Shown here: piece after piece, positions 8,362 through 16,241 of the stretch
Position numbering within the stretch: position 1 is the first letter of the stretch
Layout: each line of letters begins with the position of its first letter
Assembly (NCBI GenBank): GCA_014192425.1
Contig: BJHK01000009.1
Span: 1-64,000, forward strand
DNA length: 64,000 nucleotides
Direction: 5' to 3'
DNA from: Planctomycetia bacterium
GTDB taxonomy: Bacteria > Planctomycetota > Planctomycetia > Pirellulales > UBA1268
Made by a program: the position numbers and the translations under genes
Notes under the pieces: model-generated
Told to the model about the DNA's origin: nothing
The model's database searches: none
Seen by the model: the letters and a program-made list of their open reading frames with translations, nothing else

Positions 8362-9153
8362 TCAGGAGGCGAACTCCGGCTTGCGCCGGCCGAGCTGGCC
8401 CTGGAGCCGCTCGACGATGGCGCTGTGCATCTGGCTGACGCGGCTCTCGGAGAGATCGAGCGTGGCCCCGATCTCCTTCATCGTCAGCTCCTCGTAGTAG
8501 TAGAGGATGATGATCAGCCGCTCGTTGCGGTTGAGGCCCTTGGTGACCAGCCGCATCAGGTCGGCCTTCTGGATGCGGCGGGTCGGGTCCTCCCCCTTCT
8601 TGTCCTCGAGGATGTCGATCTCGCGGACGTCCTTGGAGCTGTCGGTCTCGCACCACTTCTTGTTGAGGCTGACGAGGCCGACGGCGTTGGCGTCGACGAG
8701 GAGCTTCTCGAACTCTTCCCGCGAAAGCTGCATGTGCTCGGCGACCTCGGCGTCGGAGGGCGTGCGGCCAAGCCGGGCCTCCAGCGTCTTGAGCGCCTCG
8801 TTGAGCTTGCTGGCCTTGGAGCGGACGAGCCGCGGCACCCAGTCCATGGTCCGCAGCTCGTCGAGCATGGCGCCGCGGATCCGCGGGACGCAATACGTCT
8901 CGAACTTGACGCCGCGGGACATGTCGAACGCATCGATCGCGTCCATCAGGCCGAACGTGCCTGCCGAGACGAGGTCGTCGAGCTCGACGCCGTCCGGAAG
9001 CCGCGACCAGATCCGCTCGCCGTTGTACTTCACCAACGGCAGGTAGATCTCGATCAGCCGGTTCCGCAGCTCCTCGTTCGACTGGTCGCTCTTGAACTGC
9101 TTCCAGATCTCGAGCACCTCCTCCGCGGAAGGCTGGGTCGCTTGATATGCCAC
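8362..9153 (-). CDS. fliA: Flagellar-type RNA polymerase sigma factor (FliA/WhiG family)
   Basis: An alternative sigma factor of the sigma-28 family, 263 residues when read from the GTG at 9151-9153. AAGGAGG lies six bases upstream of that GTG. Upstream in-frame ATG codons lack a binding site. Region 2 is clear: ELDDLVSAGTFGLMDAIDAF, RGVKFETYCVPRIRGAMLDE and LRTMDWVPR. Region 3 follows, and region 4 is LTMKEIGATLDLSESRVSQM, the minus-35-binding helix-turn-helix. It lies between flhA and flgM on the same strand, which supports a role in late flagellar gene expression. Its length matches FliA and WhiG. Confidence 0.9.
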   Translation of the reverse strand: MAYQATQPSAEEVLEIWKQFKSDQSNEELRNRLIEIYLPLVKYNGERIWSRLPDGVELDDLVSAGTFGLMDAIDAFDMSRGVKFETYCVPRIRGAMLDELRTMDWVPRLVRSKASKLNEALKTLEARLGRTPSDAEVAEHMQLSREEFEKLLVDANAVGLVSLNKKWCETDSSKDVREIDILEDKKGEDPTRRIQKADLMRLVTKGLNRNERLIIILYYYEELTMKEIGATLDLSESRVSQMHSAIVERLQGQLGRRKPEFAS

Positions 9154-9346
9154 ATCGTCCTCCTTGACGCCTTTGCCACCACTCATCCCGGGAAACGGCC
9201 GGCTCGGGGCCGACCATCCCGGCATCACGCCCGGCCGCACCCTCGTGGTGCGGATTGGGCTGCCGACCATCCGATCTCATTCGACCGGATCCCGGCCCGA
9301 ACTCCAGTTTTCTCTTTGCCGCCCATCCAGATTCCGCCCTCCAGCG

Positions 9347-11455
9347 CTACGCCGCCCGGGCCGCATCCAGCGGACCGAGGGTGGCGAAGATCTCCAGGCC
9401 GGCCTCGTCGGCCACCTCCTCCTCGGCGAGGACGCGAACGCTGGGCATCTGCCGGGTCAGCGCCTCGTGGACGCCCCGCCGATCGGCCGTCGGCACGACG
9501 ACGACCGCCGCCCCGCCGCGCTCCACGGCCGGCCGCACGGCGCGGCGGATCTCGGCGGCGATCCGGCTCGCGGCCTGCGATCCGCGGCCGGTCGGCTGCT
9601 GCTCGCGGCCCGGGGCTGCGGGGCCGAGGAGGGCCGCAACGCCCGCCGCGGAGAGCCGGACCGCAGTGAGCCTGCCCTGTGGATCGCGTGCCCGGCGGCA
9701 GATCAAGGCTGCCAGCCGGCGTCGCACGATCTCGGCGAGCTGCCACGGTTCGGCCGCATCCGCGGCATGGTCCGACATGATTTCGAGGAGGTCCGCGAGC
9801 GGCCGGACGGGCACGCCCTCGCGGACGAGACACTGCAGCGTCCGCTGGATCTTCGCCACGGAGAGGACGCTCGGCACCACCTGCTCGACGAGGGCCGGCT
9901 GCTGCTCGCGCAGTGTCTCGAGGAGCTGGCTGACCGCCTCGCGGGAGAGGAGCCGGTCCGCCTGCTGCCGGACGGCCGCCTCGATTGCCCGCACCACCAT
10001 GGCCGCCTCGTCGAGGACGGTCGCGTCGCGCCGGCCGGCGATCTCAGCCGCGGAGTGGCCGGCCCAGACGGCGGTCCGGCCGGTGAGCGGATCGACGGCA
10101 TCGTCCCCAGGCAGGTCGAGCGCCGCGCCCGGCGCCGCCACCACGAGCAGTCGGCCGGCCGGGATGTCACCGCGCTGCACGACCGTGCCAGCGATCGACA
10201 CGGCGAAACTGCGGGCCGGGAGGCGGAGATCGTCGCGGAAGCCGACGGCCGGCATCACGATCCCGAGGTCGGCGGCGATCTGCTGCCGCAACGCGGCCGC
10301 CCGGGCCGGCAGAGGCGCGGCGGCAGCGGCGACCAGCGGCACGAGCCCGGCGCCGAGTTCGACCACGATCCGCTCGTCGGCGAGGACTGCGGCCAGCGGC
10401 TTGGCCATGTCCGCGGACTGCGGACCGGCATCGACCGTTTCAGCGGCCGGTGCGCCGCTCCGCCCACGCCGCGACGTCACGAACGCCCCGAGGAACGCCA
10501 GGGCCGCCATGCTCGCCAGCGGCAGGAAGGGCAGGTCGGTGACCGAAAGCAGGGCGAGGAACACGCCGGTGACCGCCAGCACCTGCGGCTTGGCGGTGAA
10601 CTGCCGGGTGAACTCGCGCGGCAGGTCGATGGCCTGGCTCGAACGCGAGATCAACAGCCCTGTGGCAACTGAGACGAGCAGCGAGGGGACGGCGCTCGAC
10701 AGGCCGTCGCCGATCGTGAGCCGGGAGTAGAGGTCGAGCGCCCGGCCCAGCGGCATGCCCTGCTCGAGCACGCCGATCGCCAGGCCGCCGACGATGTTCA
10801 CGAGCGTGATGATCACGCTTGCCACGGCCTCGCCGGCGATGAACCGGCTGGCGCCGTCCATGCTGGCGAAGAAGTCGGCCTGCCGCTGGAGTTCGAGCCG
10901 CAGGCCGCGGGCCTCCGCGCGGGTCAGCGTGCCGTTCTGGACGTCGGTGTCGATCGCCATCTGCCTGCCTGGCAGGCCGTCAAGGGCGAAGCGGGCGGCG
11001 ACCTCGCTGGTTCGCGTCGATCCGGCGGTGATGACGACGAACTGCACGACGGCGATGATCGCGAAGATCACCGCGCCGACGACGAGGTTGTTGGCGGCGA
11101 CGAACTCGCCGAAGGCCTCAACCACCCGGCCCGCGGCGGCGGGGCCGTCGATCGCCGCCCGCGAGAGGATGAGCCGCGTGGTGGCGATGTTGAGGACGAG
11201 GCGGACGAGCGTGGCGCCGAGGAGGAAGGTGGGGAAGATGCTCAGTTCCTGCGGCGTCCGCGCGGCGAGGGCGCCGAGGAGGGCGAGCACGGAGACGGTG
11301 AGGTTCGCCGCCAGGAGCGTGTCCACGAGCGGCGCCGGCACCGGCGCAAGCACCACCAGAACGGCCAGAAGGATGGCCGCCGGCATGGCGAGATCGACGA
11401 GCGTGGCGGTGACGGGACGGCGAAGGGCCGCGCCCGCCCCGAGTGACTGGGGCAT
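9347..11455 (-). CDS. flhA: Flagellar biosynthesis protein FlhA
   Basis: FlhA is the large export-gate protein of the flagellar type III secretion apparatus in the inner membrane. This copy has 702 residues. The N-terminal half has about eight hydrophobic helices. The family signature RTSEVAARFALDGLPGRQMA with AIDTD is in the first cytoplasmic loop (about 148-172). The loop also holds TRAEARGLRLELQRQADFFA and MDGASRFIAGEAVAS, typical of FHIPEP proteins. The C-terminal cytosolic half (about 340-700) binds export chaperones. Flagellar FlhA is preferred over injectisome SctV because of the adjacent fliA and flgM. The 193-base gap to fliA leaves room for a separate promoter. Confidence 0.96.
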   Translation of the reverse strand: MPQSLGAGAALRRPVTATLVDLAMPAAILLAVLVVLAPVPAPLVDTLLAANLTVSVLALLGALAARTPQELSIFPTFLLGATLVRLVLNIATTRLILSRAAIDGPAAAGRVVEAFGEFVAANNLVVGAVIFAIIAVVQFVVITAGSTRTSEVAARFALDGLPGRQMAIDTDVQNGTLTRAEARGLRLELQRQADFFASMDGASRFIAGEAVASVIITLVNIVGGLAIGVLEQGMPLGRALDLYSRLTIGDGLSSAVPSLLVSVATGLLISRSSQAIDLPREFTRQFTAKPQVLAVTGVFLALLSVTDLPFLPLASMAALAFLGAFVTSRRGRSGAPAAETVDAGPQSADMAKPLAAVLADERIVVELGAGLVPLVAAAAAPLPARAAALRQQIAADLGIVMPAVGFRDDLRLPARSFAVSIAGTVVQRGDIPAGRLLVVAAPGAALDLPGDDAVDPLTGRTAVWAGHSAAEIAGRRDATVLDEAAMVVRAIEAAVRQQADRLLSREAVSQLLETLREQQPALVEQVVPSVLSVAKIQRTLQCLVREGVPVRPLADLLEIMSDHAADAAEPWQLAEIVRRRLAALICRRARDPQGRLTAVRLSAAGVAALLGPAAPGREQQPTGRGSQAASRIAAEIRRAVRPAVERGGAAVVVVPTADRRGVHEALTRQMPSVRVLAEEEVADEAGLEIFATLGPLDAARAA

Positions 11456-11638
11456 GGTTCGTTCCTGGCGGGCGAGGACGGCGGCTGCGCTCCTCGACGA
11501 CGCGGCGGGGACGGTAGCGGAGCCCGCCGCGCAGGTCCAGATCGCTCCCCGGAGGAGAAAAAACTACACTGTCCGCGTGGTGGCCGGGATTTCCTCCCTT
11601 GCAACGCCGCCGTCCACGATCCTTCCGTCACGACCGCC

Positions 11639-12085
11639 ATGAAGTTCTCCCGACACGGCATCGCCTTCGACTATCCCGACGGCTGGGAAGTGGAGGTGGA
11701 GCTCACGGCCGTCGACCGCTGGGCCGTGACGGTCCACGCGCCGGAAGGGGGCTTCTGGTCGGTGAGCGATCAGGGGCCGGACTGTCGCGACGCGGAGGTC
11801 GCCGCCGCGGTGGCCGCGCAGATGCGGGCCGACTATCCGAATCTCGACGACGAGCCGGCGACGACCACGGCGGCGGGCATCACGCTGCCCGGGCACGACA
11901 TCAACTTCTACTGCCTCGACCTGACGAACACGGCGCAGATCCGCACGCTGCGGACGCCCGCCACGACATACCTGCTGTTCTGTCAGGCGGAGGATCGCGA
12001 GTGGGACCGAATCGTGGCGGTGTTCGCGGCGATGACGGAGAGTTTCGTCGCCACCACGACGGGTGATCCCCGCAAAACGCCCTGA
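11639..12085 (+). CDS. Hypothetical protein, 148 residues
   Basis: The ATG at 11639 opens MKFSRHGIAFDYPDGWEVEVE, an opening seen in small alpha/beta proteins of the PsbP/Mog1-like type (it starts with F-x-x-P-x-G-W). No signal peptide or membrane helix is visible. The end, EDREWDRIVAVFAAMTESF, fits the C-terminal helix of that fold. I do not recognise a named family, and the fold suggestion is weak. It lies head to head with flhA and upstream of the TerC gene. Confidence 0.65.
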   Translation: MKFSRHGIAFDYPDGWEVEVELTAVDRWAVTVHAPEGGFWSVSDQGPDCRDAEVAAAVAAQMRADYPNLDDEPATTTAAGITLPGHDINFYCLDLTNTAQIRTLRTPATTYLLFCQAEDREWDRIVAVFAAMTESFVATTTGDPRKTP

Positions 12086-12184
12086 CCTGCTACTATTCCC
12101 GCGGCGTCGCTCCCCGCCACGGCCGGCGGTCCGACGCGGTCAGCCCCATCGCGGGCGACCCCACCACACCCCGCAGGCTGCCTC

Positions 12185-13255
12185 GTGCTTCCGCTCGCAG
12201 ACATCGCCGTCGACTCCACGATCCAGACGGGCCACTGGCTGGCGTTCGCCGCCTTCGTCACGGTCATGCTCACGCTCGACCTGACCGTCTTCCACAAGAA
12301 GTCCCACGAGCCTTCGCTGCGGGAGAGCGCCTTCTGGACGATCTTCTGGTCGGCCCTGGCCCTCGGCTTCAACGGCCTCGTCTGGCGGTGGCTGGGCAGC
12401 AGGCCGGCGATCGAGTTTCTCACCGGCTACCTCGTCGAGTGGTCGTTGTCGATGGACAACGTCTTCGTGTTCGCGGTCGTGTTCGCCTACTTCGGCGTGC
12501 CCCTCAAGTACCAGTACCGCGTCCTCTTTTGGGGCATCCTCGGCGCCGTGATCATGCGGCTGACGTTCGTGCTCCTCGGTGCGGAACTGGTGGAGCGGTA
12601 CAAGTGGGTGATGTGGCTGTTCGGCGGGTTCCTCGTCTACACGGGGATCAAACTCGCCCTCGGTGGCGGCGACCACGAGGCGGGCGACAACGCCATCATC
12701 CGCTTCTTCCGCCGCTTCATCCCGGTCTCCAAGGAGCCCGCCGGCGACCGGTTCTTCGTCCGCGAGAACGGCAAACTGCTGGCAACGCCCCTGTTCCTCG
12801 TGCTCCTCGTCGTCGAGAGCACCGACGTGCTGTTCGCCGTCGACAGCGTGCCCGCGATTCTCGGCGTGGTGTCACCGGGCACCCACTACATGCGGTTCAT
12901 CGCCTTCACGTCCAATGTGTTCGCGATTCTCGGCCTGCGGGCGCTGTACTTCCTCCTCGCCGGCGTGATGGACCTGTTCCGGTTCCTCAACTACGGCCTC
13001 TCGGCGGTGCTCGTGTTCGTGGGCTGCAAGATGATCACCGAGGCCGCCCGGCACAATGAATGGCTGGCGGGGCTCGGGGGCTGGGACGCGCATGCCAAGG
13101 GGCATCTCATCCATCCCGGCGTCTCGCTCGCCGTGATCGTCGGCCTGATCGGCACGAGCGTGGCGGCCTCGCTCGCCTTTCCGGAGCAGAAGCATGGCGG
13201 GGCGATCGCCGGCGAGGACGACAGCGGCACGCCCGGAGGCGTGCAGCAGGGCTGA
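12185..13255 (+). CDS. TerC/Alx-family integral membrane protein
   Basis: This is a membrane transporter of the TerC family. The Alx branch is linked to manganese export, and others to tellurite resistance. The 356 residues start at GTG 12185 and contain about nine hydrophobic helices. Family motifs with acidic residues inside membranes are MLTLDLTVFHKKSHEPSLRE, EWSLSMDNVFVFAVVFAYF and VVESTDVLFAVDSVPAILG. The arrangement and length follow the Alx-type subfamily. I looked for a yybP-ykoY manganese riboswitch upstream and did not see one. The substrate is inferred from the family only. The gene stands 44 bases before the methanofuran cluster but is probably unrelated to it. Confidence 0.9.
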   Translation: MLPLADIAVDSTIQTGHWLAFAAFVTVMLTLDLTVFHKKSHEPSLRESAFWTIFWSALALGFNGLVWRWLGSRPAIEFLTGYLVEWSLSMDNVFVFAVVFAYFGVPLKYQYRVLFWGILGAVIMRLTFVLLGAELVERYKWVMWLFGGFLVYTGIKLALGGGDHEAGDNAIIRFFRRFIPVSKEPAGDRFFVRENGKLLATPLFLVLLVVESTDVLFAVDSVPAILGVVSPGTHYMRFIAFTSNVFAILGLRALYFLLAGVMDLFRFLNYGLSAVLVFVGCKMITEAARHNEWLAGLGGWDAHAKGHLIHPGVSLAVIVGLIGTSVAASLAFPEQKHGGAIAGEDDSGTPGGVQQG

Positions 13256-13299
13256 CCCGCCGTCTCCCCGCCGCCCGGCTCGCGGCGTTCGGTGCGCCG

Positions 13300-14325
13300 A
13301 TGCGACTTCTCGTCCACGAATGGTGCTGCTCGGGCGGTCTCAGCGGGGCCGACGCCGCGCTGGTCGGCGCCGCCGCCGCAATTCTTCCCGAGGCCCGCGC
13401 GATGTTTCGCGCCCTGCTCGCCGACGCCCGGCGCGTGCCCGAACTCGACGTCGTCGCGGTCATCGACGAGGGGCTGACGCTTGACCTTCCCGCGGGCATC
13501 GCCCCCTGGCCGGTGCCGCCGGGCCGCGAACTCGACGTCCTCGCTGCCGCGGCGGCGACGGCCGACGCCGCGCTCGTCGTGGCGCCGGAAACCGGCGGCA
13601 TCCTCGCCCGGCGCGTGGCGGCCGTGCAGAACGCCGGGGGCAGACCGCTGGCCTGCGATCCAGCCTTTATCACGATCGCCGCCGACAAGCAGGCGACGGC
13701 GTTGGCCCTCGCCGCCGCCGGCGTGCCCGTGCCCGCGGGACGGTCGCTGGAACCCGGCGCGGCCTGGCCGCCTGAGTTCTTCCGCCCGGCGATCCGCAAG
13801 CGCCGCGACGGTGTCGGCGGCGACGGGCTGCTGTTCATCGAGCCCGGCACGCCGACGCCTCCACCAGCGCACGACGCGACGCGGATCGAGGCCTTCGTGA
13901 CCGGCCTGCCGGTCGGCGTGTCGCTGATCTGCGACGCCGGTCGGGCCCGGCCGGTGGCCGTGCTCGAGCAGGTCTTCGACCCGGCAACGCCCGGCTCCTA
14001 CCGGGGCGGCCGCACGGTGGCGGCCCCGGCCGCCCGGCACCGTGCCGCATGGCTGGCCCGCCGCGCGATCGCCGCGCTGGAACGGGCCGCGGGCGCCGCG
14101 GCCCGCGGCTGGGTCGGCGTCGACATGATCCTCGGCGACCGCGAAGATGGCCGTGCCGATCGGGTGCTGGAAGTGAACCCGCGGCTGACGACCGCGTTCG
14201 TCGGCCTCGCCGCCCGGTCGGCCACGAGTCTCGTGGCCGCCATGCTCGCCCCCGACACACTCCCCTGCCCCGCGGCGGGCCTCGTGCCCTGCGCCGTCGA
14301 CTTCCGGATCGGCACCGATGCCTGA
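13300..14325 (+). CDS. mfnD: ATP-grasp ligase, MfnD-like (tyramine-glutamate ligase)
   Basis: 341 residues from the ATG at 13300; the open frame upstream overlaps the TerC gene and is rejected. The start MRLLVHEWCCSGGLSG matches the opening of archaeal MfnD and related ATP-grasp proteins (a short beta strand followed by E-x-x-x-G-G). The ATP-grasp core shows DKQATALALAAAGVPVP, then RPAIRKRRDGVGGDG (nucleotide and lysine loop), and the metal-binding WVGVDMILGDREDG with VLEVNPRLTTAFVG. In archaea MfnD joins glutamate to tyramine in methanofuran synthesis. The assignment is strengthened by the two following overlapping genes, which match MfnF and MfnE. It overlaps mfnF by 8 bases. Confidence 0.75.
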   Translation: MRLLVHEWCCSGGLSGADAALVGAAAAILPEARAMFRALLADARRVPELDVVAVIDEGLTLDLPAGIAPWPVPPGRELDVLAAAAATADAALVVAPETGGILARRVAAVQNAGGRPLACDPAFITIAADKQATALALAAAGVPVPAGRSLEPGAAWPPEFFRPAIRKRRDGVGGDGLLFIEPGTPTPPPAHDATRIEAFVTGLPVGVSLICDAGRARPVAVLEQVFDPATPGSYRGGRTVAAPAARHRAAWLARRAIAALERAAGAAARGWVGVDMILGDREDGRADRVLEVNPRLTTAFVGLAARSATSLVAAMLAPDTLPCPAAGLVPCAVDFRIGTDA

Positions 14326-15361
14326 CCGACCGACTTCCGGTGCCGATCTCGTCGCGCTCGATGTCGGCGGCGCCAACCTCAAGGCGGCCGACGGCCGCGG
14401 CTGGACCCACGTCGAGCCGTTTCCGCTGTGGCGCGAGTGGCGCGACCTCGACGCCCGGCTCGCGGCCATCGTCCGGGCGTGCGCTGCGCGCCGTGTCGTC
14501 GCCACGATGACGGGCGAGATCGCCGACTGCTACGCCTCGCGCGCCGCGGGCGTGGCGGCGATCGTGGCCGCGATCGCCGGCGCCTCCGCGGCCGCCGGCT
14601 GCGCTGCCGCGCCGCTGATCTACCTCGTGGACGGGCGGCTCGTGTCCACTGCCGCGGCGACGGCGCAGCCGCTGGCGGCGGCCGCATCGAACTGGCACGC
14701 GCTGGCCCGGCTCGCCGCCGCGCACGCACCGGACGACCGCTGCCTGCTCGTCGACGTCGGCTCGACGACGGTCGACATCGTTCCGCTCGCCGGCCGCAGG
14801 CCGGCCCCGCTGGCCGGCGACGATGCCGGGCGGATGGCGAGCGGCGAGCTCGTCTACACCGGCATGGAGCGAACGCCACTGGCGGCGATCGTCCGCACGC
14901 TCCCGCACCGCGGTCGGAGCCGTCCGCTGGCGAGCGAGCGGTTCGCGGAGTCGCGGGATGTCTGGCTGTTGCTCGGCGGAATCGCCGAAGACCCCGCCTG
15001 CCGCGACACGGCCGACGGCGGGCCGCTGACCCGGGACGCGTCCCGCATCCGCCTCGCCCGCACGCTGCTCGTCGAGCCGGCGGAGTTCAGCGCCGCCGAC
15101 GCGGTCGCCGCCGCGACCCGCTGCGCCCTCGTCCAGGCCCGGACGATCGCCCGGGGACTGGCCGCAGTGGCCGGGGCGTGCGGCTGGACGCCCACGAGCG
15201 TCGTCCTCTCCGGGCACGGCGATCTGCTGGCACGGCAAGCGGTCGGCCGGCTCGGCTGGCGGCCGACGATCGTCCCCCTCCGCGACACGATCGGCCCGGC
15301 GGCCGCGCGGTGCGCCCCCGCGCACGCCCTCGCCCTCATCGCCCGGGAGGAGATTCCATGA
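14318..15361 (+). CDS. mfnF: H4MPT-linked C1-pathway protein, MfnF-like
   Basis: 347 residues of the ASKHA-type fold (hydantoinase/oxoprolinase-like) known as an uncharacterised H4MPT-linked C1-transfer protein. Archaeal MfnF couples the furan and tyramine-glutamate halves of methanofuran. Motifs seen are LVALDVGGANLKAADGRG (first phosphate loop), TMTGEIADCYASRAAGV, CLLVDVGSTTVDIVPL (second phosphate loop), GELVYTGMERTPLAAI and VVLSGHGDLLARQA. It overlaps mfnD at its start and mfnE at its end (ATGA), so the three form one translationally coupled unit. The function is inferred from the family and neighbours. Confidence 0.85.
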   Translation: MPDRPTSGADLVALDVGGANLKAADGRGWTHVEPFPLWREWRDLDARLAAIVRACAARRVVATMTGEIADCYASRAAGVAAIVAAIAGASAAAGCAAAPLIYLVDGRLVSTAAATAQPLAAAASNWHALARLAAAHAPDDRCLLVDVGSTTVDIVPLAGRRPAPLAGDDAGRMASGELVYTGMERTPLAAIVRTLPHRGRSRPLASERFAESRDVWLLLGGIAEDPACRDTADGGPLTRDASRIRLARTLLVEPAEFSAADAVAAATRCALVQARTIARGLAAVAGACGWTPTSVVLSGHGDLLARQAVGRLGWRPTIVPLRDTIGPAAARCAPAHALALIAREEIP

Positions 15362-15957
15362 GTGGCGACTGGCAGCGCGGCGTGGTCGTTGCCGGCCCGG
15401 TCACGGGCATGGCCCGGGCCGTCGTCCTCAAGCTCGGCGGCAGCCTGCTCACGCTGCCGAACTGGCCCGACCGGATCGCCGATCTCGTCGATGACGTCCG
15501 CCGGACGACGCCCCGGCTGATCGTCGTGGTCGGCGGCGGGCCCCCAGTGGACGGTCTGCGGGCGATCGATGCCGCGGCGCCGCAGTCGGCGGAATTGATG
15601 GACCGACTGGCGATCGAGTCGCTGCGACTGTCGGCGACCCTCGTCAGCGCGGCACTCGGCCTGCCGCTGACGCGGTCCCCGGGCCGCAGGGCACCGGCCT
15701 GTGTCCTCGACACGGCCGGCTGGCTGTCCCGCGCCGGCCACCGCGACACGCTGCCGATCGGCTGGCGGGTGACGAGCGACTCGATCGCCGCGGCCGTCGC
15801 CGCCACGGTCGGGGCCGAGCTCATCCTCGCCAAACGCGTTCCCCCGCCAGGCCCCGCCTCCGACCTCGAATCGCTCGCCGCGGCCGGCTGGGTCGACGAG
15901 CATTTTCCGACGGCGGCCAGCGGACTCGGCGGCATCGGTTGGGCGGCGCCGGGCTAA
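15358..15957 (+). CDS. mfnE: Amino-acid-kinase-fold protein, MfnE-like
   Basis: 199 residues from the ATG at 15358, preceded by GGGAGGAG and overlapping the mfnF stop. The start VVLKLGGSLLTLPNWPDRIA is the phosphate-binding opening of the aspartate/glutamate/uridylate kinase superfamily. LIVVVGGGPPVDGLR follows as the second glycine loop, and WRVTSDSIAAAVAATVGAELILAKR is the typical C-terminal nucleotide region. Archaeal MfnE phosphorylates aminomethylfuran phosphate to the diphosphate used by MfnF. Its position directly after mfnF is the main reason to prefer this over a generic kinase. Confidence 0.8.
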   Translation: MSGDWQRGVVVAGPVTGMARAVVLKLGGSLLTLPNWPDRIADLVDDVRRTTPRLIVVVGGGPPVDGLRAIDAAAPQSAELMDRLAIESLRLSATLVSAALGLPLTRSPGRRAPACVLDTAGWLSRAGHRDTLPIGWRVTSDSIAAAVAATVGAELILAKRVPPPGPASDLESLAAAGWVDEHFPTAASGLGGIGWAAPG

Positions 15958-16057
15958 CAGCGATCAATGCGGCCGCGGATCACCGCGATCACGCATCGGC
16001 CTGATACGGATCCTTCTTGATCCTCGCGCACGAAACGAGCGTCCTGAAACGATTGAC

Positions 16058-16196
16058 GGGCGGGGCTGCCCGTGCCCCAGGAGCCGGCGTAAGCTGCCCA
16101 GCGCAGGCAGGATGCCGAAGCGCAGGCAGGTCCGAGTGAGCGAGGGCGGGAAGCCCGAAGCGAGCGTCCGGCGATGGGGCGTGGGCAGCCCCGCCC
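16058..16196. repeat. Dispersed hairpin element, copy B
   Basis: The 139-bp element is bounded by 22-base inverted arms (16058-16079 and 16175-16196) with 20 matches. It shares interior blocks with copy A at 6943-7073, including GAAGCGCAGGCAG and CGAGTGAGCGAGGG-like sequence. It also lies between convergent genes (mfnE and the DUF1598 gene). The terminal arm sequence differs from copy A while pairing is kept. Confidence 0.8.
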
Positions 16197-16241
16197 TGCG
16201 AACCGCGCGAGGCTCCCGTGTGGGTCGTATGAGACGCGTCG

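Noticed and set aside
12086-12184. Possible yybP-ykoY manganese riboswitch before the TerC/Alx gene
   Set aside because: The conserved loop sequences of that riboswitch are not present, and no suitable three-way junction could be drawn.
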